Part shown: piece after piece, positions 54,209 through 64,000 of the stretch
Numbering within the stretch: the stretch's first letter is position 1
Layout: each line of letters opens with the position of its first letter
Source of the DNA: Stropharia rugosoannulata
Taxonomy: Eukaryota; Basidiomycota; Agaricomycetes; Agaricales; Strophariaceae
Reading direction: 5' to 3'
Assembly (NCBI GenBank): GCA_028532985.1
Contig: JANCIK010000008.1
Location: 1,488,001 to 1,552,000 of the forward strand
Length of the DNA stretch: 64,000 bases
Program-made: the position numbers and the translations under genes
Notes under the pieces: generated by a model
What the model was told of the DNA's origin: nothing
Database searches by the model: none
The model's input: the letters and a program-made list of their open reading frames with translations, nothing else

Positions 54209-55369
54209 GCTCGCAGAGTGCCAGGGGTGAATACTCTATAAAATGTTATCGAAATCGTCCAGAGGTCCAAAGTAAGCGGGTATTAAGAGAATTGATATAT
54301 GGCCAATCTCTGAACGAGCAGCGATATGGAGTTTTGAGCAACGCGTTGGACGACGGGCACGTCAGTCAATAGACGTGGCTGCTGAGCGTGGGAATTTTGC
54401 ATCAGGTCACGTTTTCCTAATTGCCTTGGTGCGTGCTGACGGTGAACTTTGCTTGAACTTGCCTTGCACGACGTGAAGAAGTCATCAGCTTCTCTCTACC
54501 TTATCAATCCTGATTGCTACACGATGTTTTATTTTCGACTCTAGAAGTATATTGGAGGAACATGTAAGGGATTTTCAATGGTATAGCCTTCTGCGGCAAG
54601 CCTTGGGATGATTTAGTGCCCGCCTTCCACGTCAGTAACAGGGCAGTGACCTTGGAAGTCATCGTATCATGTTACGGAGCAGATATAATTCATGCTTTTG
54701 TTTTGAGCGCCCATCAGTGGATATCAGTAAGTATAACAAATGGAGTGACAAAGGTATACTAGTCCCCGAGTCTTCTTGTTCTTAGTTGGGCTGAAATTTC
54801 TCATCTAATAGTATATGAAGTTTCGAACCAATCTTACTGCTGCACCGGAACACTTGGATGCTCCAAAGTCTAACTGTGGCCTGCAAGTGGCCTGTTCCTT
54901 GTAAGAAAAACATCTTGAGATTGGAAATCATTGTGTAAGTAATGACGCTATTCAAGTGGGTGTATAGCGCCGTCTAACCTTCATGCAAGTGCCTCCCAAC
55001 CACGAACTGGAAGGTTACGTAAATTACCCCTTCCTGATGTCTGAGATAAAGAAACGTTAGAAGATGGACTCTGATAGAGCTTTCATCCAATGGAAGAAGG
55101 CATTTACACCGAACCTTTCCTTTTTGTCGCAATGGTAAGTTCTAGTGGGGCTGGAAAGTTCATCATATTAACCAGAATGGATTCTAATTATGTTTATTAT
55201 CAGCGCCGAAAAAAACTTGTTCTCAAGGATCGCAAGTGACATCAACAGATGCTCCCTCATCGTGACGAGTAGCCTGACCTATTGATCGACAATACATTAA
55301 TCTGCTTAAATCAATCTTTTGAAGATATATATCAGAGAGTCATAATAATACGGCATCCAGAAAGTTAGG
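54209..55369. other. Intergenic stretch, no gene seen
   Basis: Divergent promoter region between coatomer alpha (-) and the DUF6534-type gene (+). No frame above 60 codons, and no recognisable repeat. Confidence 0.5.
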
Positions 55370-55378
55370 TATATAAAT
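55370..55378 (+). promoter_or_regulatory. TATA box of the DUF6534-type gene
   Basis: TATATAAAT lies about 48 bases upstream of the ATG at 55419. Confidence 0.5.
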
Positions 55379-55418
55379 GTAGCTGCTGAAGAACAAAAGT
55401 CCTTGAAGATACTTCATT

Positions 55419-56720
55419 ATGTCGCTTCCAAGCAGCGAAGAAGCTTCGCAATTAATTCTGCTGTACAATCGCCGTTATTATCGCGAAGCTGCACAGTCTG
55501 ACCTGCATTCTTGTTAGTTTAAGGTCTCAGCTCCTTTCAGTATGCCTCGGCAGCTGTTTACTTGGCGTGTCCTCTATGCAAGTTTGTAAGAACAGTCTTC
55601 CATTTTTCGTTGACCTTTCGTGAAATGTAGCTCACGGCACCCCAGATACATACTTTATCGCCTTCCCAAATGACAGAATCAAGATGAAGACATTTGTGTA
55701 CTCAATATATGCTGTTCAAATCAGCCAATTTATATTATTTATCAACACCGCCTTTCCTTTGTTTGCTCAGGAAGTATTCGACAATGGTAGTTTTAGCTTC
55801 GACCGTGTTGGAACAAACTGGTTCTCGGTATGCGTAATAGATGGTGTAGGTAAGACTCTACCAGATTTCTGTGAGATTTTACCTATGTACCTAATGATAC
55901 CAAGTCGCTTTCTCAGTACAGTCGTTCTATGCTTGGCGTGTTTACAATTTGTCCGGGAAAAAGGTTCCTTCTGTGATAATTGTTTTAGTAAGTTTAATCT
56001 AGACCACATAGACTTATGGTTTTAGGTCAGGCTGACATATGTTGACTTGGCCAGACCTCATTGCTCTCCCTATCAGCAGCACTAGTTCTGTCTGAGAATA
56101 TAAGAAGGAAGACATACCTAAGCGATATATTCACTTCAACTGTGTTCCTCATATTAGCTGTGGGTACATATACGCCGAGGTCTTGATGTCAGCTCATTTC
56201 ACTCTAGATTTGGTTGGCTAGTGCTGCAGTATGCGACGTCTTTATAGCGGTGTGTATGACTTACTATGTCAGTATACTGTATAACACTTGTTGCTCTACC
56301 TTTATTCTGATGCGGAAATATATTTAGGTCAAAACTTATATGCAGTCGGGGTGCCAGTGGAAGGCGACTAGATCTATTCTCAACAGAATTATAAGGTTGT
56401 CTATTGAGACCGGAACAGTAACAGGTAGGGATCGACAGAAATATAGCACAATACACTTCTTACTCAAAACTCTCCATGTTTTTTTTGATACAGCAAGTAT
56501 TGCCGTCGCAAGCTTGGTCGTAGCATACCTCCCAAACCATCCAGAATTCTTTGTAACATTGGTGTCTGTCCTTTCTGGGCTATATGCTACAACATTGATG
56601 ACTGTACTCAACAGCCGAGTGCACATCGACGTTACGGCACACTCCTTACTATGGAAGGAGGAAGCGGCGAAGGCCGCAACATATTGGTCTACCATCTCTA
56701 CTCTCCATGATTGGAGATGA
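55419..56720 (+). CDS. Seven-helix membrane protein with a C-terminal DUF6534-type domain
   Basis: Exons join as GSCLLGVSSMQVYTYFIAF, PNDRIKMKTFVYSIYAVQIS, then VAFSVQSFYAWRVYNLSGKK, AALVLSENIRRKTYLSDIF, IWLASAAVCDVFIAVCMTYY, and finally RIIRLSIETGTVTASIAVAS and GLYATTLMTVLNSRVHID. The order of helices and the ETGTxT to LNSR block are typical of the basidiomycete family. The function of the family is unknown; a receptor-like or transporter-like role has only been guessed from topology. The C-terminus ends STISTLHDWR at TGA 56718-56720. The first exon could not be joined with confidence: the TATA box supports the ATG at 55419, but the frame leading into GSCLLG needs an unusually short intron. 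Confidence 0.68.
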
Positions 56721-57000
56721 ACGGGAGTAGTGTGAAAGTAGAGCTATGCGCTACATTTTTTTGGAAAGGCCCCTCCATGGCTATTACAGAAATAGCCTAC
56801 CGTAGTTCTATTATAAATAGTTTTGATGTCTAGCCCTACGTACAGTTTACCGTTACCGCTTTATATAGGAGGGCTTCTTTGGCCGTGGTGGATTTATTTC
56901 ACTATATCCGATATTTTCTCACTTTTATGGTCGGGACAGCGGGCCATGAGAGGCAAGGTCGAAGCCCCAACGTTTTTCAACGAGGTCGATTTGAGAGTGT
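56721..57000. other. Convergent intergenic stretch
   Basis: A short gap between the DUF6534-type stop and the stop of the minus-strand gene. No gene seen. Confidence 0.4.
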
Positions 57001-58464
57001 TCATCTCAACTGCTTGTGGAGATGCCATCCGTTCTGTGGTATCTTTTCCGGGCCCGCAATTACCCTTGTAAGCCGGCAAGTCTGCCTCTCCTTCCACCAA
57101 ACCCAACGACCGAGCCATTTGCTGCGATCAACAGCATTGCGCAACCATATCTGCCGCATCGCATCCCGCTCGTCTCGCGACGCGAGGAAGAACTGGTAGT
57201 ACCACCATTCGCCACCACATGCGCCCAAGTACCCCGCATCCAGGCCGGGCATCCCCAGGCGCGCGAGGACTGTCCCAACGAACCCTCCCACGCCGCTGCC
57301 GCCCCCGCCCCAGTACACGAGCGGCGACACAAGCCGCGCGGGTGCGAAGGGGTCGCGGTAAAGTACAGTTTTGAAACGCTCGGGGTGGGTCAGCAGTAGC
57401 GCGTTGAAAAGCGTCTGGTCCTTCCCCACAAAAATGCCCATTGCGAGGTGAGCGTCATGGAAGGCGTAGAATGACACTGCAAAGTGGGCCAAAGCCTCAG
57501 GGCGTCCGCCAAAGAAGGAGCCCTCCGTAAGGTCTGCGTCGAAAGGACCGTCCTCAGGCTTCCAGCTTCCCGCAGATAATGGCGGCGGTAGTGCGAGGGG
57601 GATAAATATCTGTGGTGGTGCGTGTGGTTCGACATGATCTTCGAGCACTGACCTTACACGTTCAGCATCAGGCCATGCGGCGTATGCATGTCCAGAGCGG
57701 AAGCTCCCAGCGTCAACCCAAAAGGCATAGTCATACTCCTCACCCCGCCCACGAGCCTCGTTCACGGCAGCATTCAGCAGCCAGGGCTTTGCGTTCCAGA
57801 CAGCATATAGGCCTGGGTTGTGTATGTTTTTCTCCCGATCTTTTGCATGCATTTCAGAGTACTTGTCTTCCAGGCCAATCAATGGGGGTACAGAGAATGC
57901 AGACGAAAAGGTAGTGTTGATATGAAGGGGGAGTCCTCGGCGAGTATCAGACATAAGTGCAGAGAGAGCGGGAGTCGTGTAGAAGTAGATGGGGGTACTA
58001 ATCACCCCAAGAAAGTTAGTGAGCCAGGATGTATATTCTTCAGGGGCATGTTTGGACTGGGGAAGTGGAAAAAAGGCAGATACTAGGAGGATGCGCGCGG
58101 TGGAATTTTGTTGAGCGTATGGTCTCATTTCACTTCTTGGAGGATTGTAGAGCTCGTCCAAGGCCTTGACTGTACCAGGCACATCCTGCAATGCGATATA
58201 CAGTGCCAGTAAAGATACACATGCCGTTGCAGCAAATATAAGAAAACCCAAGGGACGCCTCCAACGCCGTTTTGGGGCCCGCCAGAAGCAGCGCTTACAC
58301 AGTGCTAGCTGAACGGGCATATGTACTTCAGCTGGGGAAAAGCCAGAACGAGTCGGTACTTGAGCAGATATCGAAGGACACCGTAACTTGAATTTGGCAG
58401 AAGAAAGGAAAGTCATGCTTAGTTGCTCCATGGCTACACGTGTAGAAGCAACCGCAGCGCCCAT
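57001..58464 (-). CDS. Type II membrane protein, HtrL/YibB-like (putative glycosyltransferase-type)
   Basis: One uninterrupted 487-codon frame starts at the ATG at 58464, unusual here because nearly all neighbours are split by introns. A cytosolic basic stretch (RRWR) precedes one membrane helix GFLIFAATACVSLLALYIAL at about residues 72-91. The luminal part includes LLVSAFFPLPQSKH, SWLTNFLGVISTPIYFYTT, EYDYAFWVDAGSFR, GSFFGGRPEALAHFAVSFY and FVGKDQTLFNALL. This order (a start with SKH, a Trp-Leu-x-x-Phe-Leu block, an acidic W-x-D-A-G-x-x-R block, F-F-G-G, and a D-Q motif) is that of the HtrL/YibB family known from bacterial surface-polysaccharide loci. I infer a Golgi-type enzyme of glycan metabolism. 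The substrate is unknown. Confidence 0.72.
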   Translation of the reverse strand: MGAAVASTRVAMEQLSMTFLSSAKFKLRCPSISAQVPTRSGFSPAEVHMPVQLALCKRCFWRAPKRRWRRPLGFLIFAATACVSLLALYIALQDVPGTVKALDELYNPPRSEMRPYAQQNSTARILLVSAFFPLPQSKHAPEEYTSWLTNFLGVISTPIYFYTTPALSALMSDTRRGLPLHINTTFSSAFSVPPLIGLEDKYSEMHAKDREKNIHNPGLYAVWNAKPWLLNAAVNEARGRGEEYDYAFWVDAGSFRSGHAYAAWPDAERVRSVLEDHVEPHAPPQIFIPLALPPPLSAGSWKPEDGPFDADLTEGSFFGGRPEALAHFAVSFYAFHDAHLAMGIFVGKDQTLFNALLLTHPERFKTVLYRDPFAPARLVSPLVYWGGGGSGVGGFVGTVLARLGMPGLDAGYLGACGGEWWYYQFFLASRDERDAMRQIWLRNAVDRSKWLGRWVWWKERQTCRLTRVIAGPEKIPQNGWHLHKQLR

Positions 58465-60320
58465 TAACTGATTGGCCCTTGGCGGTCGACATTAGCCGTA
58501 AATCTATAGATAAATAGGTGACTTACATAAGCAAATACACAGCATTCTTCTAAGCAATTGAGTCACCGAATTAGTTTGTCGTAAGTTGTCGCTTTACTTC
58601 TATGTATGCTTTTTGAGCGATAGGCGACTCCGAATCAATGCGCCCACGGAAGACATTTATTGTGCGCACATCGTTGATACGTTAGCAGGTTGCTCGTAGT
58701 AGGTACGAGGCCCATGGTCCGAGGAAAATAATGCGCGACAGTTACATGAAAACGATCTGTGAGCCCGCCGCAGTACGCAGCTCGATGACCCACAACAGTC
58801 TGTCGAAGTATAGGTGTGTCAGTTCTATTACCGAATACATCGCCGCGTCCACTCACTTCATTGCATCCCATGCGTCATAAAGTACTTCCCGTTCCTCTGT
58901 TAATGCTCTGGCAAGTATGTAGCTCGCGTTTCTTGCCCTGCGTAGTCGCTGCCGGGCTGCTTCTGGGAAACGGCGTACTTATCTAAGTATGAGAAACAAC
59001 CCTAGAGCGCCAAGGTAGCTGGGAGCTATTCGTCAGCCTTCACGTAACGCCCAAGCGCATGAATGAATTGAAAGCAAACCTCCACATGCGCACACACTGA
59101 GTCGTTATAATCCCTAGACCGCGTAAAGGAGTCATCTTAAGTCATCGTATCGTTCTTTTAGGTGCAACATGCAAGACGAAAAATGCTTAAAGTACAAGCT
59201 GAAGAACGCGACTTGACATTCTAGGTCTTGGAATAAATATGCATGCATATATTGCCGAAAGACAGGCTGTGTTGCCACTGGCACCTGAGTTTGTTTTTGA
59301 ACATTCTCACGGCCGCTTGGCACAAATCTTTCGGTCCAAGCTTCGGCATCTTTACCCTAATCAACTTCTTCTGAGTTCCTGTTGAGTTCCTGCTTCATTG
59401 CTGCACTGATCAATCGGCGAGACATTAACCGAGTATATAGGGTACCTCCAGAAACAATGAAGTCTGATGCTGAAGAGCTTTAATGAAGAAGCAGGACGAG
59501 CTTTCAAGAAGTTGTTTTTAATTTTGGGGGGCTATGCGACGTGCGTTCAAAATTCTGCCGGGAGGGATGATGAGAAGGTGATGAGGATGATTAGCTATAC
59601 ACAGTTGGGTACAAACAAGGTCTGCATAAGGTACGTACCTATTTTCCCCCAAAGGTTGAGGTATTTAAGTCATAATATAAAAAAATCGGTCTCATCAGAC
59701 GCACCATAGCGAATATGTGCGTGAAGACAGAGGTAGCATCTCAGTGTACACCGGCTGGTAACGCAAGATAAAGATGAGTCTAACATAAAAGAGTTTGCAG
59801 ACCGACTCGTGTAAAAGGCACTCACTCTGGTTTTAGCCCTGGACCTATGTGAACAGTTCGAAGCTGGTCATCTGATATAGACATATTTATTTCACGCCGT
59901 TCTGCAAACAGCTGTACTGATGGGAACAGATCTTCTGAGATTGTATATCGCCGACATATCAACAGATTTTGTTTGATATACAACAGAGGATTGGCCACAT
60001 ACTTCGCATCATGCAGTATTTTGCGACGCGATATCTCTTGAGTTATGATTTTCTCATGCCCGTCATAGGATCCCGCCCTATGCAGTAGATGCAGTAGATA
60101 TGACGCTCCATTTCTAGCCATGTGCATGAGCAGTAATCGAGAGCTTCTGATCAACAGCGAAATGTAAATATAGCTCAGACAAGCAAGATGATGGAAGAGA
60201 AAGAAGTCGAAAGGCGGTGGCATGTGGCATACATAGCAGCATAAGACAGGTATAAAGCATCGTTCCCCCGGGTCTTCTGAGCAGCTGTCGAGAACGTCTT
60301 TCTTCAACTATCCCTCTGAT
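58465..60320. other. 1.9-kb stretch, no supported gene
   Basis: A 161-codon minus frame (60307-59822) contains Cys-rich and hydrophobic parts but no domain, and it runs right up to the 5' end of the next gene. I regard it as unproven. The promoters of both flanking genes must lie here. Confidence 0.4.
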
Positions 60321-62269
60321 GCTTGCCGACTCTTCCATCTCCCCGCCTTTAGATAGTCCCACCGTTACATATCTTCAAAGTTCTCGGAATGGGAATTATT
60401 CAAATGGTAACATTCAACATTCTCTCAGGCTAATGACTAAGTGCTGAACCATCTTTTGATAATAGTTGTTGCATTGACTATTCTGGTATATCATACAATC
60501 CTGGTATTTCCAGATGAGGTTAGTTCAAAAACCTACTACAATTATATGCAGATGGTGATACAGAAATAGGTAAAATACATATGGAAGTACGTTGTAGCGC
60601 CCTCATATGATACCAACTTATAGCGACTCTGCTCAGAACAAGATGGTCGATCCCGAAAGTATTCTATATATTTGTCAGATACTATGGGATTATTCACAAC
60701 ACGTGCGCATTGCCCTTCAAACATATGATAAACCAAGCGCCTGACTTGTCATTTACAGAATTCTACTCATGTGTAAGGAACTAGATTATTTATTGCATTT
60801 TGCCAATGAAACTGACGGTACATTAGTGTCAACCCACTATAACGTCTCGCGTCAGGTAAATCATATTTATTTTCAGATATTTCGCAATTCATTTGACCAT
60901 CGGATGCGTACAGTCGTAAGCTAGTTGATCTTTCAGACTTTTGATACCGATATTTAGAAGTACATACAGCTGCCAAGCCTACTATTGGATGACTTCTATG
61001 TACGTTTCTGTGCAGTTCATTGGTGCTTATGCTGAGTATCATCCAAAGTGGAGGGCCAGTAGCTATCTACATGGTGACCAACACACTTATGGCAATGAGA
61101 ATACATGCCCTATATCAATGTAATCCAATTTGTACGTTCTCTGACTTCGCATTAAAATGATATGTTGAGAACGTGATTGCCAGTGCTTTGCACATTAATT
61201 TTTTTCTTACTCAGTTCGTTTTTATGCATTAATTGTATGGCAAAATACTGAGCAGTCGAGTCCACTTGTAGCTGAAGCCACTGTGAGTGTTTCATCTGTG
61301 CACCATGTTTGACATCATCCTCAATAAATTTCACGTCTTTCCGACAGGTTGGAATATTCAACGGAATAAAGACATCTATCATCACCTCATCTGGAATAGT
61401 TCCCTTTGTTAGTCCAAATATGCCCATTGCAATTCCAGGATGCATCACACTACGAGAACCCATTAGTGGGGTTATGCTCTCGCCTTTGTATGACTTTGTT
61501 TACTTCTATGGGGCCACGCAAAAAGACGACTGATATTTGTCTTTCCAGATACACATATTTGGGCACTTCCAGTATGTACCTTGAACGTGCTCAGCCATTA
61601 TTTTAGTATTTTCTGACCAATTCTTGATATCAGCTATCTTCTTCATGCTAACGATGTACAAGCTTCTGGAAACATGCTATAATCTTGCCCATCCTGTCAA
61701 AAAAGGAAGCTTGATTTCCTTGTTATTTGGTAGGCATTTTCTCGCCCCCCTCCACGTAGCCTTTCTACGAGACGGAGTGGTAAACTACTTCACGTAAGGA
61801 CTTCTGCGACATCTTATAACTTGCCAACTAACGTGTTGACATGATAGAATCATAAGTTAGAGTTCCCAGCTTAGACAAAACAGCACAAAGTTTGCTGACA
61901 TCTTCTGTCAATCCTCCGTAGTTGTCCTGCTGGTTTCCACATTTATTTATTCCATGTCGTTACCTCTTCTTGGACAAGTTCCCACGCCGTACGTACCAAG
62001 TACATCATATGTCTGGTATTGGAGGTACTGACATACGCGTACAATTCATACAAATAGGTGGCTTGTTGGCGTATATTCATTTTCAGTATGTACCAGTAAC
62101 TTATTGACCTCGTATGGCACTTACTTATGTGGCATCTTAGGGAGCAAATCTTGTCCTAGGTCTACGCAAGGTCGCTGCAGAAGATGTCGATGCCAGCTTA
62201 AACACGGGGCTGTCTCCAATGAACTTTACGCAACATACGATGGACAATACAACACTTCATCTAGTTTGA
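60321..62269 (+). CDS. DUF6533-type membrane protein, C-terminus uncertain
   Basis: The ATG at 60321 opens MLADSSISPPLDSPTVTYLQ. Three spliced exons give the DUF6533 domain: VVALTILVYHTILVFPDEVK and YIWKTRWSIPKVFYIFVRYY. Later exons include AIYMVTNTLMAMRIHALYQ, the Pro-Gly-Cys block VSPNMPIAIPGCITL, AIFFMLTMYKLLETCYNLA, and VAFLRDGVVNYFTFVLLVST. All are standard pieces of this seven-helix basidiomycete family of unknown function. The last piece, GANLVLGLRKVAAEDVDAS, follows an in-frame TAG (ALTYVAS-stop) at about 62138, so either an unseen splice removes the stop or the gene has lost its tail. A different last intron would instead end the protein at 62364. Several middle exons were joined only approximately. 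Confidence 0.62.
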
Positions 62270-62364
62270 GCTTTGACGGGACTTTTATTATTATTAATAT
62301 TGATCCAATTATGACTTATATGGAACATTGTAACTTTTATATGAACCAACTGGTTGTACTGTAA

Positions 62365-63358
62365 AACAATAATTAAAATCACCTGCATGTTGCATTTATA
62401 GCGTACAGTGATGTGGACGCCTAAAATGGTTAGCTACCACATAAATGGCGAGGACAAGCAGAAGAAAAAAATGCCTGAATTGCATGCTGGTAGCAGTTGA
62501 AGAGGTCAGTGAAAGGAGGGCCGAATCTAATGACTAAAGAAAATCCAACACAGAAATTAAATTTTGAACTAAGTGAGCCGAAAACTCCTCTTTATTTGTG
62601 CCGCAGCCGCCTGCCACCCCCGTACATATTCTCATAGCTGATGTTCATCGAAAGATTGAGTGTTGTTTGATTAATGCTGGTCTGGTGTAAAGCCTGCGTG
62701 GCGGGCAGATAAATCACTGACACAAGGTCACACGAAGTGAAGAGTACCGAGCTGTGGGATTGGACAACCAAGAAATGGGTACAGGTGGTGGTAAACGACT
62801 AAAGAGGATCGAGGTATCTACAAGGTAAATAAGGGATACGTCATGGGCGCTGCTTCAATTTGACTATCCTCTACTACGACCAGTCCCCAAAACTCGGAAA
62901 CGAGAACAGTTGATGTTCATTTGAACTGTATTATGCTCACAGTGCACAAGTCTGGCCTGTCAATCTGCATTTACGTAAAGAATTGCAATCTATAAGTTTA
63001 CATTAATCGCTCATCGCTTCCCACCCAACTTTTGCATAGAGTAAGCTTGGACATTCTAAGACTTTTATTAGCACCTCACAATGCTCAAGCTTTTGCGGTT
63101 GCATAAGCTTCTCAGCTACACAATAAACCAACGATAAACTCATTGTAGCCTTCATAGCTGCGTGATAAATCCAAAAGCTACTTAAGCGACTTACTAATAC
63201 TCATTTTTCCGCTCATACCTCTCAGTGTACAGCCGTCCTGAAATTAGTCTACCCACAGCCTTCTTCCTTTGAACTTTTGACGACTAATTATGGCACTACG
63301 TAAACCTGTGGAGATCCAACCAACTATGGAAGATGTTCAACAACAATGATTGACCGCC
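62365..63358. other. Intergenic stretch, no gene seen
   Basis: About 1 kb without a frame above 60 codons. The promoter of the MYND gene must lie near its right end. Confidence 0.5.
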
Positions 63359-64000
63359 ATGAATCTAACTCCTGAGGACCTCAGAGATATGGCTCCAAGG
63401 GAAAGAGTTCAAGTGACGTCGCTCTCCACCAAGGCAATGAAACAAATCTGCCAGAACGACACCATTGTTATTTGCGTGGAGTGCAAAGGCTCTGGGACGA
63501 ATCAAACCACAATGATCTACTCCCAGGTACCAACGCCATTATTATTTACTGGGAAATGATATTGACATCAATTCGCTCATTAGTGCAAGATCGCCGTGTA
63601 CTGCTCTAAGGAGGTGTGTCCTGTAATGACACGATAGTGATAGACAGCAATCTAATTTTTTGAATCTCTGTTCTACTACTTTTAGTGTCAGAGAAAACAT
63701 TGGTGAGTAGTAAAAACGTGCAATGTTGTCACCAGCTACATATAGTAACTATTAACTAGGGTAACACATAAGAGGGAATGCAGAGAATTAACCAGTCTCG
63801 TTACCTTTAAGTTGGTCCACACATTTCTGTCCGATATATTCACTAGCCACCTCCTTCCGCAAGCACTTATTGCTACCGTGGGTATCGATAGAAATTTTAC
63901 CCAAGACGACCTGTTCTTGATGCAGTGCGATCTCTCTGTAGATCCTGCCTTACAGACCGTAGTAATGCTTTCCACCGGGGCGAGTAAAGTGACTGACTAC
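63359..64000 (+). CDS. MYND-type zinc-finger protein, 3' partial
   Basis: Exons 63359-63526, 63584-63613, 63686-63702 and 63760 to the window end join in frame. After MNLTPEDLRDMAPRERVQVT the finger reads CVECKG, then CKIAVYCSKE, CQRKHW and THKREC, with the full C-C-C-C-C-C-H-C set of a MYND finger spread over four exons. The rest (LVTFKLVHTFLSDIF; FTQDDLFLMQCDLSVDPAL) resembles the fungal MYND proteins in which the finger is followed by a helical region of unknown role. MYND fingers bind proline-rich partner peptides. The gene continues past the edge. Confidence 0.78.

Noticed and set aside
59822..60307. A 161-codon minus-strand frame
   Set aside because: No recognisable domain, biased Leu/Ser/Cys composition, and it abuts the well-supported DUF6533 start; left unannotated as a gene.
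1..64000. CRISPR arrays, operons, Shine-Dalgarno sites and rRNA genes
   Set aside because: The window is eukaryotic; I saw no regularly spaced direct repeats or rRNA-like sequence.

Overview
The window looks like nuclear DNA of a mushroom-forming basidiomycete (Agaricomycetes). The evidence is short GT-AG introns of about 45-70 nt in nearly every gene, intron-containing tRNA genes, a chromodomain Ty3/gypsy retrotransposon, and two membrane-protein families common in these fungi (DUF6533 and DUF6534 type). Gene models were spliced by eye by joining reading frames across GT-AG sites. Most of the single-frame ORFs are only exons or shadows.

Layout. 1-2164: 3' part of an MFS anion/allantoate-type permease. 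4428-4523: tRNA-Ser(GCT). 4826-6916: class I cyclic-nucleotide phosphodiesterase. 8292-9251 (-): repeat-bearing GPI-anchored wall protein. 10353-16267 (-): complete chromovirus-type LTR retrotransposon with identical 297-bp LTRs and a 5-bp target duplication. 16497-17085: orphan gene. 17545-20149: GH47 alpha-mannosidase with a suspicious internal exon. 20916-22348: small gene split by a 1,068-bp foldback transposon. 24120-24637: related small gene. Then a housekeeping block: SWP1/ribophorin II (-), two tRNA-Cys genes (-), proteasome RPN3 (+) and the complex I assembly factor NDUFAF2 (+). 31435-33842 (-): three small charged-protein genes in tandem. 34594-45193: three paralogous WW-like membrane-protein genes, with one more small charged-protein gene (-) between copies 2 and 3. 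47604-49469 (-): XPG/FEN1-type nuclease. 49848-54208 (-): coatomer alpha. 55419-56720: DUF6534-type protein. 57001-58464 (-): HtrL/YibB-like type II membrane protein. 60321-62269: DUF6533-type protein. 63359-64000: start of a MYND-finger gene.

Main discovery. Six small genes at 20.9, 24.1, 31.4, 32.4, 33.5 and 42.4 kb, on both strands, encode short disordered acidic proteins that I do not recognise. All end in, or shortly after, an aligned motif of the type R-G-x-I-x-K-P-V-V-G-P-K-P. In all six a phase-2 intron sits just upstream of the motif; in five the first intron is phase 1. The motif was found only after splicing, because it lies in short last exons without a start codon. One copy is interrupted by the foldback element; removing the element and one copy of its 6-bp duplication leaves a continuous frame. 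Another copy has ATA where a relative has ATG. The family looks locally duplicated and partly decaying.

Functional coherence is low overall: this is a normal mix of housekeeping genes (COPI coat, ER glycosylation, proteasome, respiratory-chain assembly, DNA repair-type nuclease) and lineage-specific accessory families expanded around transposon insertions.
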